Shown in pieces: positions 1 to 9,200 of a DNA stretch of 64,000 bases. Both the position numbers and the translations under genes were made by a program. The stretch lies in contig NZ_RYZH01000020.1 in assembly GCF_003977685.1 (NCBI RefSeq), forward strand, positions 1 to 64,000, written 5' to 3'. The notes under the pieces are model-generated. The model was not told the DNA's origin and ran no database searches. It saw nothing but the letters and a program-made list of their open reading frames with translations. Source of the stretch: Tautonia sociabilis (GTDB lineage Bacteria > Planctomycetota > Planctomycetia > Isosphaerales > Isosphaeraceae). Numbering within the stretch: position 1 is the stretch's first letter; each line of letters opens with the position of its first letter.

Positions 1-89
1 AAGCTGCGTCGGGCGACGACCTTGAGCTGATCGTCGAGGACGCACAGGACGATGGTCTTCTTGTGGAGGTCGATGCCGACGTGGTGCAC
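1..89 (-). CDS. IS110-family transposase, N-terminal fragment at window edge
   Basis: The minus strand opens with GTG at 89 after a GGAGG ribosome site (about 96-100). The first residues read VHHVGIDLHKKTIVLCVLDD, the N-terminal signature of IS110-type DEDD transposases, whose first catalytic Asp lies in the GIDLHK segment. These enzymes recombine circular insertion-sequence intermediates and, in some members, use a bridge RNA. Only 29 codons lie in the window, so I cannot tell whether the element is complete or which end this is. The upstream flank to about 450 carries no gene. The family call is confident; integrity is unknown. Confidence 0.8.
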   Translation of the reverse strand, partial: MHHVGIDLHKKTIVLCVLDDQLKVVARRS

Positions 90-455
90 GGGAGTCCTCC
101 GGTTCGGTGGGGCAGGAGTTCGGTTCTACACCTCCAGTCTTCCACCGGCTCGGGGCCCCGGGCCCCGTCGGCTCGACCTCCCCTCTCATAGTTTCAATTC
201 GACGGGATCGGTCCCCTCGAACCGGCACCGGAAGATGAACGGCAAACCGTTTGACAATCAAGAGATCCGCCAAACGTTCCGGCCTTCGATCGTCGCCCGA
301 CCCCAGCGCACCGGGACGCGCACCAGGCCGTTCTCGGCAGCGCGCCGGGACGCGCACCAGGCCGTTCTCGGCAGCGCACCGGGACGCGCACCGGGACGCG
401 CACCGGGTCCGACTCCCGCCCGAGTCCGGGGCGGGATCCCCTCCCGACGGCCAGG
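90..455. other. Non-coding flank of the IS110 element
   Basis: No convincing gene lies here. The stretch holds the transposase ribosome site, a locally AT-richer patch around 190-280, and the tandem repeats at 311-402. In IS110 elements the non-coding end beside the transposase start can encode the bridge RNA; this flank is on the correct (5') side, but I identified no defined RNA fold. Confidence 0.5.
311..402. repeat. Short tandem repeats, 34-bp then 12-bp units
   Basis: A 34-bp unit beginning CCGGGACGCGCACCAGG starts at 311, 345 and 379. The third copy collapses into two copies of its first 12 bases (CCGGGACGCGCA at 379 and 391). Units are directly adjacent with no spacers, so this is a simple tandem array, beside the IS110 transposase start. 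It has no visible coding role. Confidence 0.8.
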
Positions 456-1109
456 TCAGGCGGGGAGGCCGACGGCTCCCCGAAGCAGGGCCGGTTGCCG
501 GGAGAGTCGCCTCGGGGGCGTGAACGTCGGGTGCGGGCGGTCGATCCGGACGCGACGGGTCCGGCTCAGCTCGTCGACCGAGGCGAGGTAGGTCAGGGCC
601 CGCCATTGGGAACGGGACATCGCCGGGTCGAGCCCGTCGTCGACCGGCCCGCCGGTCGGCCTCGGAGGGACGCCGGGGTGGGGGACCGGGAGGCCGAGCC
701 GATCGATCATCCGGCCGTCGGGCAGGACGGCGGCATCGGCGCCGGTCGGGGGCGGGGAGACCCGCGGGTCGAGGAGAACCACCGTCCCGACCGGCACGGC
801 CACGCGGGGGTCGATCCCCTCGGCGAAGTGGACCACGGCCGGCGAGAGCCTCCGGATCGCCTCGGCAATGGCCGCCCGGCGGGCCCGACCGGCTCTCGAC
901 CAGAACCTCCCGCTCGGCGGGGGGGTTGGCAGGCGATGCACGGTCGGGAGGTGGGGGCCGCTGGCGATCCCCTCGGGGACGAGGCCCTCCGAAGCCGAAT
1001 CAGGGGCGAGGATCACGTGGACCTCGGTCCCCAGCCCGGCCAGGTCGATCGCGAGGAGCGAGGAGGGGCAGGGGGGGCCGAAGCTCCGGCAGACGAGGCA
1101 GAGGGTCAT
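456..1109 (-). CDS. Hypothetical protein, last gene of a glycosyltransferase operon
   Basis: The 217-residue protein starts at ATG 1109, one base after the stop of the upstream glycosyltransferase, so it is almost certainly co-translated with it. I do not recognise a family. The N-terminus (MTLCLVCRSFGPPCPSSLLA) runs into a hydrophobic beta/alpha pattern with AIDLAGLGTEVHVIL, which resembles the first Rossmann unit of a GT-B glycosyltransferase. The remainder is short and rich in Pro and Arg and lacks the second GT-B domain. Two tryptophans are the only other landmarks, and there is no signal peptide. It may be a degenerate glycosyltransferase or an accessory protein of the pathway. Confidence 0.6.
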   Translation of the reverse strand: MTLCLVCRSFGPPCPSSLLAIDLAGLGTEVHVILAPDSASEGLVPEGIASGPHLPTVHRLPTPPPSGRFWSRAGRARRAAIAEAIRRLSPAVVHFAEGIDPRVAVPVGTVVLLDPRVSPPPTGADAAVLPDGRMIDRLGLPVPHPGVPPRPTGGPVDDGLDPAMSRSQWRALTYLASVDELSRTRRVRIDRPHPTFTPPRRLSRQPALLRGAVGLPA

Positions 1110-1110
1110 G

Positions 1111-2295
1111 TCAGGCGGCCTCGGAGGGGCAGTGGGGGGCGGCGATCTCGTCGAGGTGGCCGAGCAGTTGCCGGGCGGCGGCGTCCCACGAGAAGCAGGC
1201 CGACCGGATCGAGGCGGCGGCGGCGAGCCGGTCTCGGACGGCGCGATCCTCCAGCAACGCGGCGATCGCACCGGCGATGTCGGCCGGGTCGGTGGGGTCG
1301 AAGAACAGCCCCGCCTCCCCCACAACCTCCGGCAGCGAGCCGGCGTCGCTGGCCAGCACGGGGGTCCCGCAGGCCATCGCCTCGACCGGAGGCAGCCCGA
1401 ACCCCTCCAGCAGCGACGGCTGCACCAGGGCCTCCGCCCGGCCGTAGAGGTAGACCAGGTCCTCGTCCGGCACGAAGCCGGTGAACGTGATCCGGCCCGA
1501 CACCCCCAGCCGGTCGGCCTCGGCCCTCAGCTCGGGGACGTGGGTGTGGAAGACATCGCCGAAGTCGCCGACGATCACCAGCCGGACCTCCTCCGGGGCC
1601 GCCCGGGAGAAGGCGCCGATCATCCTGGGCAGGTTCTTGTGCGGGCTCAGACCGCCCACGTAGAGCAGGAACCGACCGCCGGGACGGAGCCCATACTTCG
1701 AGAGCACCGCGTCCGACCGCGGCCCGGCCTCGGTCGGCCGGAAGACGGGGTCCGGGGCGGCGCCGATCAGCCCGACCCTCCCGGGAGCGAGGCGGTAGTG
1801 GGCGATCAGGTCGCGCCGGGAGGCGTCGGAGGTCGTCAGGATCCGGTCGGCCGCCCGCACGGCCAGGCGTTCCTTGATCGTCCAGAGGACGCGGCCCCGA
1901 CGGCCGGGGAAGACGAGGTCGGGATAGATCAGCGGCAACGCATCGAAGATCGTCACCACGACCTTCCCCGAGTCCCAGACCGGGAAGAAGCTGTACGAGG
2001 AGGGGAAGACCATCGCGTCGAGCCTGGCCCCGGCCGCCGCCCGGCCGAAGGCGAGCAGGTCCCCCAGCCGTCTCCGGCCCGAGGCCGACGCCGCCGTGCT
2101 CGGGGCCTCCCGCACGGGCACCACCACCGTCTCGAACCGGCCCGGGACCTGGACCGAGTCCAGCGACGGCCGGTCGACGAGGACCACGACCTCCGGGGCC
2201 GGCTCGACCCGCGCCAGCGCCTCCAGCAGCGACCGGGCGAACCTTCCGAAGCCGCGGCGGTTGGCCAGGCTGCCGCCGTCGAAGCCGATCCGCAT
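1111..2295 (-). CDS. GT4-type (GT-B fold) glycosyltransferase
   Basis: This 394-residue protein transfers a sugar from a nucleotide-sugar donor, probably to a cell-surface glycan or lipid-linked acceptor. It begins MRIGFDGGSLANRRGFGRFA, with the glycine-rich acceptor-side loop of GT4 enzymes. The C-terminal Glycos_transf_1 domain holds LYVGGLSPHKN and the E-x7-E donor motif (Glu297 and Glu305 in EGFGLPPVEAMACGTPV). There is no membrane segment, so it acts in the cytoplasm or peripherally. Its start codon shares one base with the upstream stop (TGATG), which implies translational coupling. The acceptor and sugar cannot be told from the sequence. Confidence 0.9.
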   Translation of the reverse strand: MRIGFDGGSLANRRGFGRFARSLLEALARVEPAPEVVVLVDRPSLDSVQVPGRFETVVVPVREAPSTAASASGRRRLGDLLAFGRAAAGARLDAMVFPSSYSFFPVWDSGKVVVTIFDALPLIYPDLVFPGRRGRVLWTIKERLAVRAADRILTTSDASRRDLIAHYRLAPGRVGLIGAAPDPVFRPTEAGPRSDAVLSKYGLRPGGRFLLYVGGLSPHKNLPRMIGAFSRAAPEEVRLVIVGDFGDVFHTHVPELRAEADRLGVSGRITFTGFVPDEDLVYLYGRAEALVQPSLLEGFGLPPVEAMACGTPVLASDAGSLPEVVGEAGLFFDPTDPADIAGAIAALLEDRAVRDRLAAAASIRSACFSWDAAARQLLGHLDEIAAPHCPSEAA

Positions 2296-3176
2296 CAGGC
2301 CTCCCCCCCAGGGTTCGCATGGGCGGGGTCGACCCGGATCCCCGGCGCCGGTGCCGTCCGAGTCCCCGTCGGCCGGATCGGCCCGACCGCGTCGCCGACG
2401 ATCGCGATCCCGCCCGAGTCGCGAGTCCCCAGGCCGATCCTGGAGCGCCGGTCCGGCCGCCAGGGCCATCTTGGACCGGCCTCGAGCAGGCGGGCCGCCG
2501 TGTCGTCGACCGCGACCGGGTTCAGCCCGGCGATGGCCACGACCGACCTCCCCCGGAGGCCGATCGGCCCCTCGACGACGCTCAGGACCGGGCCGGCGTG
2601 GGTGCTCAGGACGCTGTCGACCGCCGACGGGCGGTCGTCGGGGTGGACCGCCTCCCGGGGGGCCAGGAAGACGCTCGGCCCTCGGCCCAGCGCCGACAGC
2701 GGAGCGAGGGCGACCCGGAACCCCGACCTCGTGACGAGGCGGGAGAGCCGGAGCGTCTCCCCTCCCTCGAGGCGGAGCCGCTCCCAGTCCTCCTCGTCCC
2801 GGCCCAGGTCGACCAGCGAGACGGGCCTCCCCCAGCACTCCCGGGCGATCCCGAAGCGATCGAACCGTCGGGCCGCCTCGGGGTGCCCCGAGGCGACGGC
2901 GACCGGCCCAAGGCCGACCCAGAGGAGCAGGTCGAGCAGGGCGGAGAGCGCCCCCGGGTCGGCCGAATCGCGACGCCCCCGACCCAGGACCGGGAGCACG
3001 ACGGCCGATCCGACCGCCGCCGCCCGGATCTCGGCGTCGAGCAGGGCGAGGGCCTCGGCGACGGCCCCCCGGCGGTTGTCGGAGCGGACGACGGCCACCG
3101 TCGCTCCCGGAATCCCGAGGCCAGGCGGGCAGGCGGCGAGGGTGGGGATCAGGGGAGCGTCTCGATCCGGGACCAT
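2295..3176 (-). CDS. DUF362-like protein
   Basis: The 293-residue protein has the hallmark DUF362 stretch near its C-terminus: a conserved NPVAVDDTAARLLEAGP, preceded by glycine/valine-rich strands (RSVVAIAGLN). The N-terminal part (GATVAVVRSDNRRGAVAEAL) is the usual DUF362 opening. Other family members often carry ferredoxin domains; none is present here and there are no CxxC clusters. The ATG at 3176 overlaps the end of the upstream GT2 gene by 28 bases, and the stop overlaps the next start. The biochemical role of DUF362 is unknown; its place between two glycosyltransferases suggests a part in glycan or lipid assembly. Confidence 0.75.
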   Translation of the reverse strand: MVPDRDAPLIPTLAACPPGLGIPGATVAVVRSDNRRGAVAEALALLDAEIRAAAVGSAVVLPVLGRGRRDSADPGALSALLDLLLWVGLGPVAVASGHPEAARRFDRFGIARECWGRPVSLVDLGRDEEDWERLRLEGGETLRLSRLVTRSGFRVALAPLSALGRGPSVFLAPREAVHPDDRPSAVDSVLSTHAGPVLSVVEGPIGLRGRSVVAIAGLNPVAVDDTAARLLEAGPRWPWRPDRRSRIGLGTRDSGGIAIVGDAVGPIRPTGTRTAPAPGIRVDPAHANPGGEA

Positions 3177-4327
3177 TCGCGGCGACTCCCAGGGCAGGGG
3201 GACGGGAGGCTGTGCGGCCCGGGGGCCGTCGCCCCGGCGGTGTCGGGCCGGGGGCGAAGGGGCTGGCGGTCGGCGATCGGCTGCCGGCAGCGCCGCTGGG
3301 CCAGGTACAGCCCTAGGCCGATCGCCACCGACAGCCCGCAGCAGCAGAAGTAGAGCAAGTGCAGCGGCAGGCTCGCCGCCGCCCCGATCGGCCCGAGCCG
3401 GCGGGCCAGGAAGCGGTAGAACCCGGCGTTCAGCAGCACCACCGACGCCGGGCCGATCGCCAGCAGAGACAGGGCCTTCGGCTCGATCGGGGCCAGCAAG
3501 CCCCCGAGCCCGGTCAGGGCCGTCGCCGCGACGCTCGCCCGCTGGCTGGCACTGACGTTCAAGTCCGACTCGGCCACCTTCGACCGCAGCATCAGGACGG
3601 TCCAGGGCACCCCGCGCCGGAAGATGTCGGTGCGGACAACCTCCCCGAGGGTCCAGCGCTTCAGGTGGGTGACCTGGAGGGTGCGGACCAGCTCGATCCG
3701 GTGTCCGGCCCGGGTGAGGCGGTAGCCGAACTCGATGTCCTCGATGGCCGGACGGCGGTACAACTGCGGGTCGAAGCCGCCGAGGGCCAAGAACACGTCG
3801 CGGCGGATGGCGCCGCAGCCGGTCCAGAAGGTGTGGGCGGGCCGCGCGTCGTCCCGGAACGGGCCGACCTGATGCGTGTAGTGGTGCAGCAGGTTGCGGA
3901 ACCGGCTGACCAGGCCCGGGGCGGTCGGTTCGGCGTCGTAGGAGCCGAAGAGGGCGGCCAGGCCGGGGTCGGCGGCGAACCGGGCCAGCACGCGGGCCGG
4001 CGCATCGGGGGAGACGGCGACATCGGCGTCCAGGAAGAAGACGATCGGCGCCGAGGCGGCCCTCGCCCCGTGATTGCGGGCCGCGGCCGGCCCGAGCGGC
4101 CGGTCGTGGTGGACGACGACGGCCCCGGCGTCCTCGGCGATCGCGGCCGAGTCGTCCCGGGAGGCGTCGTCGACGACGATCAGTTCGAAGTCCGCCCCGG
4201 TCGTCTCTCGGAGCGCCCGGAGGCACCGCCGGAAGGCGTCGCCACCGTCTCGGACGGGGACGACCACCGACAGCGACGGCAACCCCCGGGGCTCCGGGCA
4301 TGCCGGACCGGCGGGGTGATCTTCCAT
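3149..4327 (-). CDS. Membrane-anchored GT2 family glycosyltransferase
   Basis: This 392-residue protein is first in a four-gene minus-strand operon, with GAGGG upstream of ATG 4327. The GT-A domain begins at about residue 18 (LSVVVPVRDGG). It has VVDDASRDDS, the metal-binding DxD (Asp100-Ala-Asp102 in FFLDADV) and the acidic acceptor-side motif IEDIEFG (Glu196, Asp197). The last third is hydrophobic, with about three membrane segments between residues 275 and 350, so the enzyme probably works on a lipid-linked acceptor at the inner face of the membrane. The far C-terminus is low-complexity, Pro/Arg rich, and is the part that overlaps the next gene. Confidence 0.9.
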   Translation of the reverse strand: MEDHPAGPACPEPRGLPSLSVVVPVRDGGDAFRRCLRALRETTGADFELIVVDDASRDDSAAIAEDAGAVVVHHDRPLGPAAARNHGARAASAPIVFFLDADVAVSPDAPARVLARFAADPGLAALFGSYDAEPTAPGLVSRFRNLLHHYTHQVGPFRDDARPAHTFWTGCGAIRRDVFLALGGFDPQLYRRPAIEDIEFGYRLTRAGHRIELVRTLQVTHLKRWTLGEVVRTDIFRRGVPWTVLMLRSKVAESDLNVSASQRASVAATALTGLGGLLAPIEPKALSLLAIGPASVVLLNAGFYRFLARRLGPIGAAASLPLHLLYFCCCGLSVAIGLGLYLAQRRCRQPIADRQPLRPRPDTAGATAPGPHSLPSPCPGSRREWSRIETLP

Positions 4328-4727
4328 GACGTGCCCTCGCCCGTCACCTCGGCTCGGGCCGGAATGCCGCCCCGTCCGTGGGGCCGCCCGAACCCGCTCC
4401 GGGGCCCGCGACGATCGAAGGGGGCGCTGGGGCCGATCGTGTTGGTGTGTCTTCGATTGCGCCCGTCCGGCCGCGCTGGCCTCGACGTGCGAGGGGGACC
4501 TTAACCGGGATCGCCCGGACTGTCAACGCGGTTCGACGCCGATCGGCCCGACCTTCCCGAGTCCTCCGGGACGCCCCGGGAAGGCCGGCCCCCGTCGATT
4601 CCCCGGTCGCTCGGGTCGGATCGGTCAAGCAAGGGGGGTCAAGGTCGATGCGAGGGCGGGTCGATAGGTTTTCCAAAGCACGGCTCGCGATCGGGGCGAT
4701 GATCTCGGACGAGGAGGAAGCACGGCG
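4328..4727. other. Divergent intergenic region
   Basis: This 400-bp gap separates the minus-strand glycosyltransferase operon from the plus-strand gene at 4728. It must hold both promoters. I see a purine-rich ribosome site (GAGGAGGAAG, 4711-4720) for the plus gene, but no promoter convincing enough to place. No small gene is supported. Confidence 0.5.
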
Positions 4728-6095
4728 ATGGCAAACTGGCCAGGATCGAAACGGGTCCGAGGTCCGCACCGCACGCTCCGTCCCACCGTCGAGCCCCTCG
4801 ACGGCCGGGTCCTACTCTCCGACCTGCCGATCGCCGGCGGCAAGCTCGGCCCGTTCCTAGAACCGGCCGCGATCCGCCCGAGGATCCGGCAGACGCCGAC
4901 GGTGACGCCGGCCACGCCCCAGGTCAACCGATATCTCTCGCTCCTGCTCGGCCCGGAGACGATGGAGCCGATTCGGGCCCAGGCCGCGACCCGGGGGGCC
5001 GGCATGCGGGCGATCATCGCGCAGCGCGTCGTGTCGCAGCCGGTCATCAACGGCCTGCTCGGCTCCGCCGACACCTACACGCTGCTCAACTCCCCAGCGA
5101 CCCGGGAGTTGCTCGGCTATGACGTCCTCTTCATGCCCGATCCCCCCGTGGAGACTCCCGGACCGCACCTCCCTCCCGACCCCCTCGCCCCCGACGAGCC
5201 CGAGGAGCCGGTGCAGCTTCCGGTGACGAGCCCGGTCGGGACACTGGCTCCGGTCTACGAGCCAACCGGCCCGGTGCTCTCGCAGGCGTTGCTGACGGGC
5301 CTCCAACGGCGAGGGCCGAACACTCCGGCGGTTGTCCGCGGCCTTCGACTCGCCCGGGCGCTGGGGGATCGCCAGGTCGTGCCGCCGGGGGTGACGGCGA
5401 ACTACCTGAGGCTGTTCCGGGTCGCCGTCGAGCGCGGCGCCTTCGATCTCTCCTCGGCCCAGACCGAGGGGATCAAGGACGGGGTGACGCATTTCTTGAC
5501 CGAGGTGGATCGGCTTCAGGCCGAGGGGATCTTCACACCCTCGGTCCCCTTGGCGACCGAGCCGAACCTGCTGGGAGGGGCGACCCTCGGCAGTACGGTC
5601 CAGGTGACCACCGGAGCGGTTCGGGATCTGGTGGGGGTGACCTCTCCCCAGCAGGCGGGCCTGCCGCTGTTCGCAGCCGAACAGGTGACCGATCCGCAGT
5701 CCTCGCAGGTCTTTCCCGGCAGAATCGACGCCGGGTTCGTGGTCGCGGCCAACGGCGACTACGGTCTGATCCTCTCGGCCCGGGGCCCGCTGCTGGACGC
5801 CCCCGCCGGGTTCGCCACCGACACCGTGGGCGGCGACGTCCGGCTCGAGTTGAGCAACGCGACGAGCCTGGAGCAGTTGAACGGGCTCCGGGTTGTGGAG
5901 GGGACCTACGTCGGCTCCGTCGTCTCGGGCGAGATCACCGCCTCACGCTCCCCGAGGCTCGGCGGGGACCTCATCACGCTGGGAGGCGCCTACGGCTTCG
6001 GCACTGGCATGGCGTTCGGCTCGGCCGTGACCTACACCCAGGTCATTCCGCTGGGCAACCTGAACGCCCTGATCCCCCAGGCCCCGCCGTCCTGA
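4728..6095 (+). CDS. Secreted or surface protein with LEPR-XLL-type leader
   Basis: The 455-residue protein starts at ATG 4728 behind GAGGAGGAAG. Residues 22-30 read EPLDGRVLL, a variant of the LEPR-XLL leader found at the N-terminus of many planctomycete exported proteins. The body has no catalytic motif I recognise. A proline-rich linker lies around residues 145-170 (PDPPVETPGPHLPPDPLAPDEPEE), and the C-terminal third (after about 300) is glycine- and threonine-rich with alternating beta-strand patterning. A surface or extracellular structural role is inferred. The next gene carries the same type of leader, so the pair may share an export route. Confidence 0.7.
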   Translation: MANWPGSKRVRGPHRTLRPTVEPLDGRVLLSDLPIAGGKLGPFLEPAAIRPRIRQTPTVTPATPQVNRYLSLLLGPETMEPIRAQAATRGAGMRAIIAQRVVSQPVINGLLGSADTYTLLNSPATRELLGYDVLFMPDPPVETPGPHLPPDPLAPDEPEEPVQLPVTSPVGTLAPVYEPTGPVLSQALLTGLQRRGPNTPAVVRGLRLARALGDRQVVPPGVTANYLRLFRVAVERGAFDLSSAQTEGIKDGVTHFLTEVDRLQAEGIFTPSVPLATEPNLLGGATLGSTVQVTTGAVRDLVGVTSPQQAGLPLFAAEQVTDPQSSQVFPGRIDAGFVVAANGDYGLILSARGPLLDAPAGFATDTVGGDVRLELSNATSLEQLNGLRVVEGTYVGSVVSGEITASRSPRLGGDLITLGGAYGFGTGMAFGSAVTYTQVIPLGNLNALIPQAPPS

Positions 6096-6204
6096 CCCTC
6101 GGCTCTCGAAGATGGCGGGCCGTCAGGCCGGGATCGCGCCGGCCCCGGGGTCGGGTCGATTCGGGTCGGCGCGGGTCAGGTCGGGTCGATCCGGCCCTCC
6201 CGGA

Positions 6205-9200
6205 TCAAGAGGAGCGGGGACGCCCGACGCCGAGCCGACCGGCTCGGAGCAGGCCGAGTCGTCCCGAGAAGGGGGAGGGCAGGGTCGGGGTCGGCCGGGG
6301 GGACCGGAAGACCTGGGCGTAGCTGCCGCCGGGGAGTCCGTCGTAGTTGCCGTCGAGCAGGGTGCCCTGCTCGTCGGCCACGCCGACGCCAGCGCCGGGC
6401 ACGTCCGTGACCTGATTGACCTGGACGAGCACCGAGGAGAGCGGCCGGATCGGCCGCCGGGTGGTGAGGGTGACGGTGCGGGTCGCGGCGTCGTACCGGA
6501 CCGAGGAGAGGGGGATCAGCAGATCCTGCCGGGTGCCGATCCGCCGGTTGTGCCCGGGGACCTGGACGCTGTAGCCGTAGTTGCGCAGGTCCTCGGCCCG
6601 GGAGGGGATCATGTCGCGGTCGAACCCGAGCACGATCCGGAGGATGCCGCGGCGGTCGGCGGTGGCGGAGAGGGAGGTGATCTGAGGGACATCGAGGTTG
6701 ACGATCTGGAGAATCGCCGACGAGGGGGTGCCGAGTTCCGCCCCTCCGGAGGGGTCGCCGAGGAACAGGCCGACGACCGGGGACTCCTTCGACGAGGGCG
6801 TCGGCAGCAGCGGCACCGCGAAGGTCTGCACCGTCTGGCCCGGGCCAAAGGTCAGGATGCCGGAGACGGGGACATAGTCGACCCCGGGCACGGCGGTTCC
6901 GCTGCCGGTGAAGTAGGGGACGGAGACGGAACCGCCCCCGGCGCTCCGGACCACGGTGATGATCGCCTGCCCGGCCTGCTCGCCGGCCTCGAAGGTGGTC
7001 ATCGAGAAGGAGACGAGGCCGGGCTGGTCGTCGTCGATGATGCGGAGCGTGGCGGTGGCCGGAGTGCCCAGGGTGGCCCCGCCGGCCGGATCGGAGAGGA
7101 TCAGGCCGACCGTTTCGGCAGCCTCGCCGAGGTCATCGGCGAGGATGGGAACGGTGAAGGTCTGGACGTTGACGCCGACGTCGAAGGTCAAGGTGCCCAT
7201 GACCGGCGTGTAGTCGACGCCCGGGGTGGCCGTGCCTCCCTGGGTGGCGTACATGACGGTCGCCTGGCCGCCGCTGCCGCCGACCCGGGTGACGACGATG
7301 GTCGCCTGGCCGCCCGCCTCGTCGACCGAGAACTCGGTCATGGCGAACTGAACGGTGCCGAGCTCCTCGGCCACCCCCCGAGAGAACTCGGAGGTGTTGC
7401 CCAGGGGGTCGGTCGCGGTGGCGGTGACGAACTCGCCGGGGTTGACGGCGCCGGGGACGTCGGCGGCGAAGGTGGCGAGGCCGTCGGCGTTCGTCGTCGC
7501 GGTCGTCTCGCCGAGGTAGCGGCGGCCCTCGCCGAAGCCGGAGGGGTCCAGCGTCGGATTGGCGAAGAACTGGATGCGGAAGACGGTCGAGGGAACGCTC
7601 TGAAGCGAGCCGACGATGTTCGTGAAGCCGACCGAACTGCGAACCCGATCAATCGTCGGCGCCGGCCGGAGCAGGTTCGGGCCGGTCCCGGAGGAGGGAG
7701 GGACGAGGTGGATGCCAAGCCCAGCGTTGTCGTAAATGCTGTTAGTGAGAATGGCGTTCTCGATGCTGGCGTCCTCCAGGCGGACGCCGTCCCGTCGGCT
7801 GAAGGCGACCACGTTGCCGGCCTCGGGAGAGTCGCCGCCAATGGTGTTCCGAGAGGCGCCGAGGCGGATCAGGATGCCGTCGATCTCGTTGCTGAAGGGG
7901 ACCTGCTGGGACAGGTCGGTGCCGATAATGTTCCCCTGAACGAGGTTGCCGGTGGTGCCCTCGCCGACGAGTTCCACGCCCCAGTGGTTCGAGGAGATGA
8001 GGTTCCGGGAGGCGGTCGAGGTGCCGCCGATGGTGTTGTCCGGGGCGTCGGAGAGGAGGATGCCCTGGAGCGAGTTGTTCAGCTCGAACGAGCCGGACGT
8101 ATCGGTGCCGACGAAGTTCCCGGCGACGAGCGTTCCCGAGGCCGAGGAGCCGATCAGGGCGAGGCCGACGTTGTTGCCCGAGAGGAGCTGCGAGCCGTTG
8201 CCGTCGCCGACGACGGAGTTCCTCGGGGCGTTGTCGATCCGGACCCCCTCGAAGGCGTTGCCGAGGTCGCCCAGCCCGGCGGCGTCGCTGCCGATGAAGT
8301 TGTCGGCGATGAGGTTCCCGGTGGCCTCGGGGCCGACGATCGAGATGCCCCGCAGGTTGGCGGAGATGACGTTGCCGCCGCCGACGGTGTTGGCCGAGGC
8401 CGGGGATTCGATGCGAACCCCCTCGGCCGCGTTGCTCAGGGCCGCATTACCGCCGGACGTCAGGCCAATGAAGTTGCCGGCGAGGATGTTGCCCGAGGCC
8501 GTCGGGCCCGCGAGCCGGACGCCGACCCCCTCATTGGCGGAGATGACGTTGCGCCGGTTCTCGTCCTGCGCTCCGATGCGGTTGGAGGGGGCGTTGTCGA
8601 GGAAGACGCCGTCGCCCCGGTTGCCGGGGTCGCCGGTGCCGAAGATGTAGCCCCCTCCCGGGGCGGCACCGATGAAGTTCCCCTCGATCCGATTGCGAGT
8701 CGCCCCCTCGCCGACGAGCCGGATGCCGTCTCCCTGGTTCGCGGAGATCACGTTGCCCGAACCCGACACCGGCCCGCCGATGGCGTGGCTGGAGGAGAGC
8801 TGGCCGGGGGCCGATTCGATGAGCACGCCCTCCTGACCGTTGCCCGCCTGGACGTAGAGGCCGTTGGTCGATGGGCCGATCACGCCGATCTGGTTGCCGA
8901 ACAGCTGGTTCCCCTCGGAACCCGGGGTGAGCCAGACGCCCCGGCCGCTGGCCAGGGTGACGGTGTTGTTCTCCTGCGGATTGAAACCGCCGAAGGTCGT
9001 GTTCGTGCCGTAGAGGACGACGGCGTCTCCACTGATGCCGACCCCGGTGAAGGCAACATTCCCCGGCGCGGGCAGGGGATCGCCCGTGGTGAGGTCGACC
9101 GGGTAGAGGAAGTGGCCGCCAATGCTGTTGCCCTGGATCCGATTCCCAATGTTCTCGCGGCGGGGGACGAGCACGCCGGTGGCGAACCCGTCGATGATGA

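Noticed and set aside
311..402. Tandem repeats as a CRISPR array
   Set aside because: Units are directly adjacent without unique spacers, and no cas gene is near.
868..3555. Very long open frame on the plus strand, antisense to the glycosyltransferase operon
   Set aside because: Residue make-up is Arg/Gly/Pro-rich with no motif. Three real genes with clear motifs and coupled starts occupy the opposite strand; high GC explains the missing stops.
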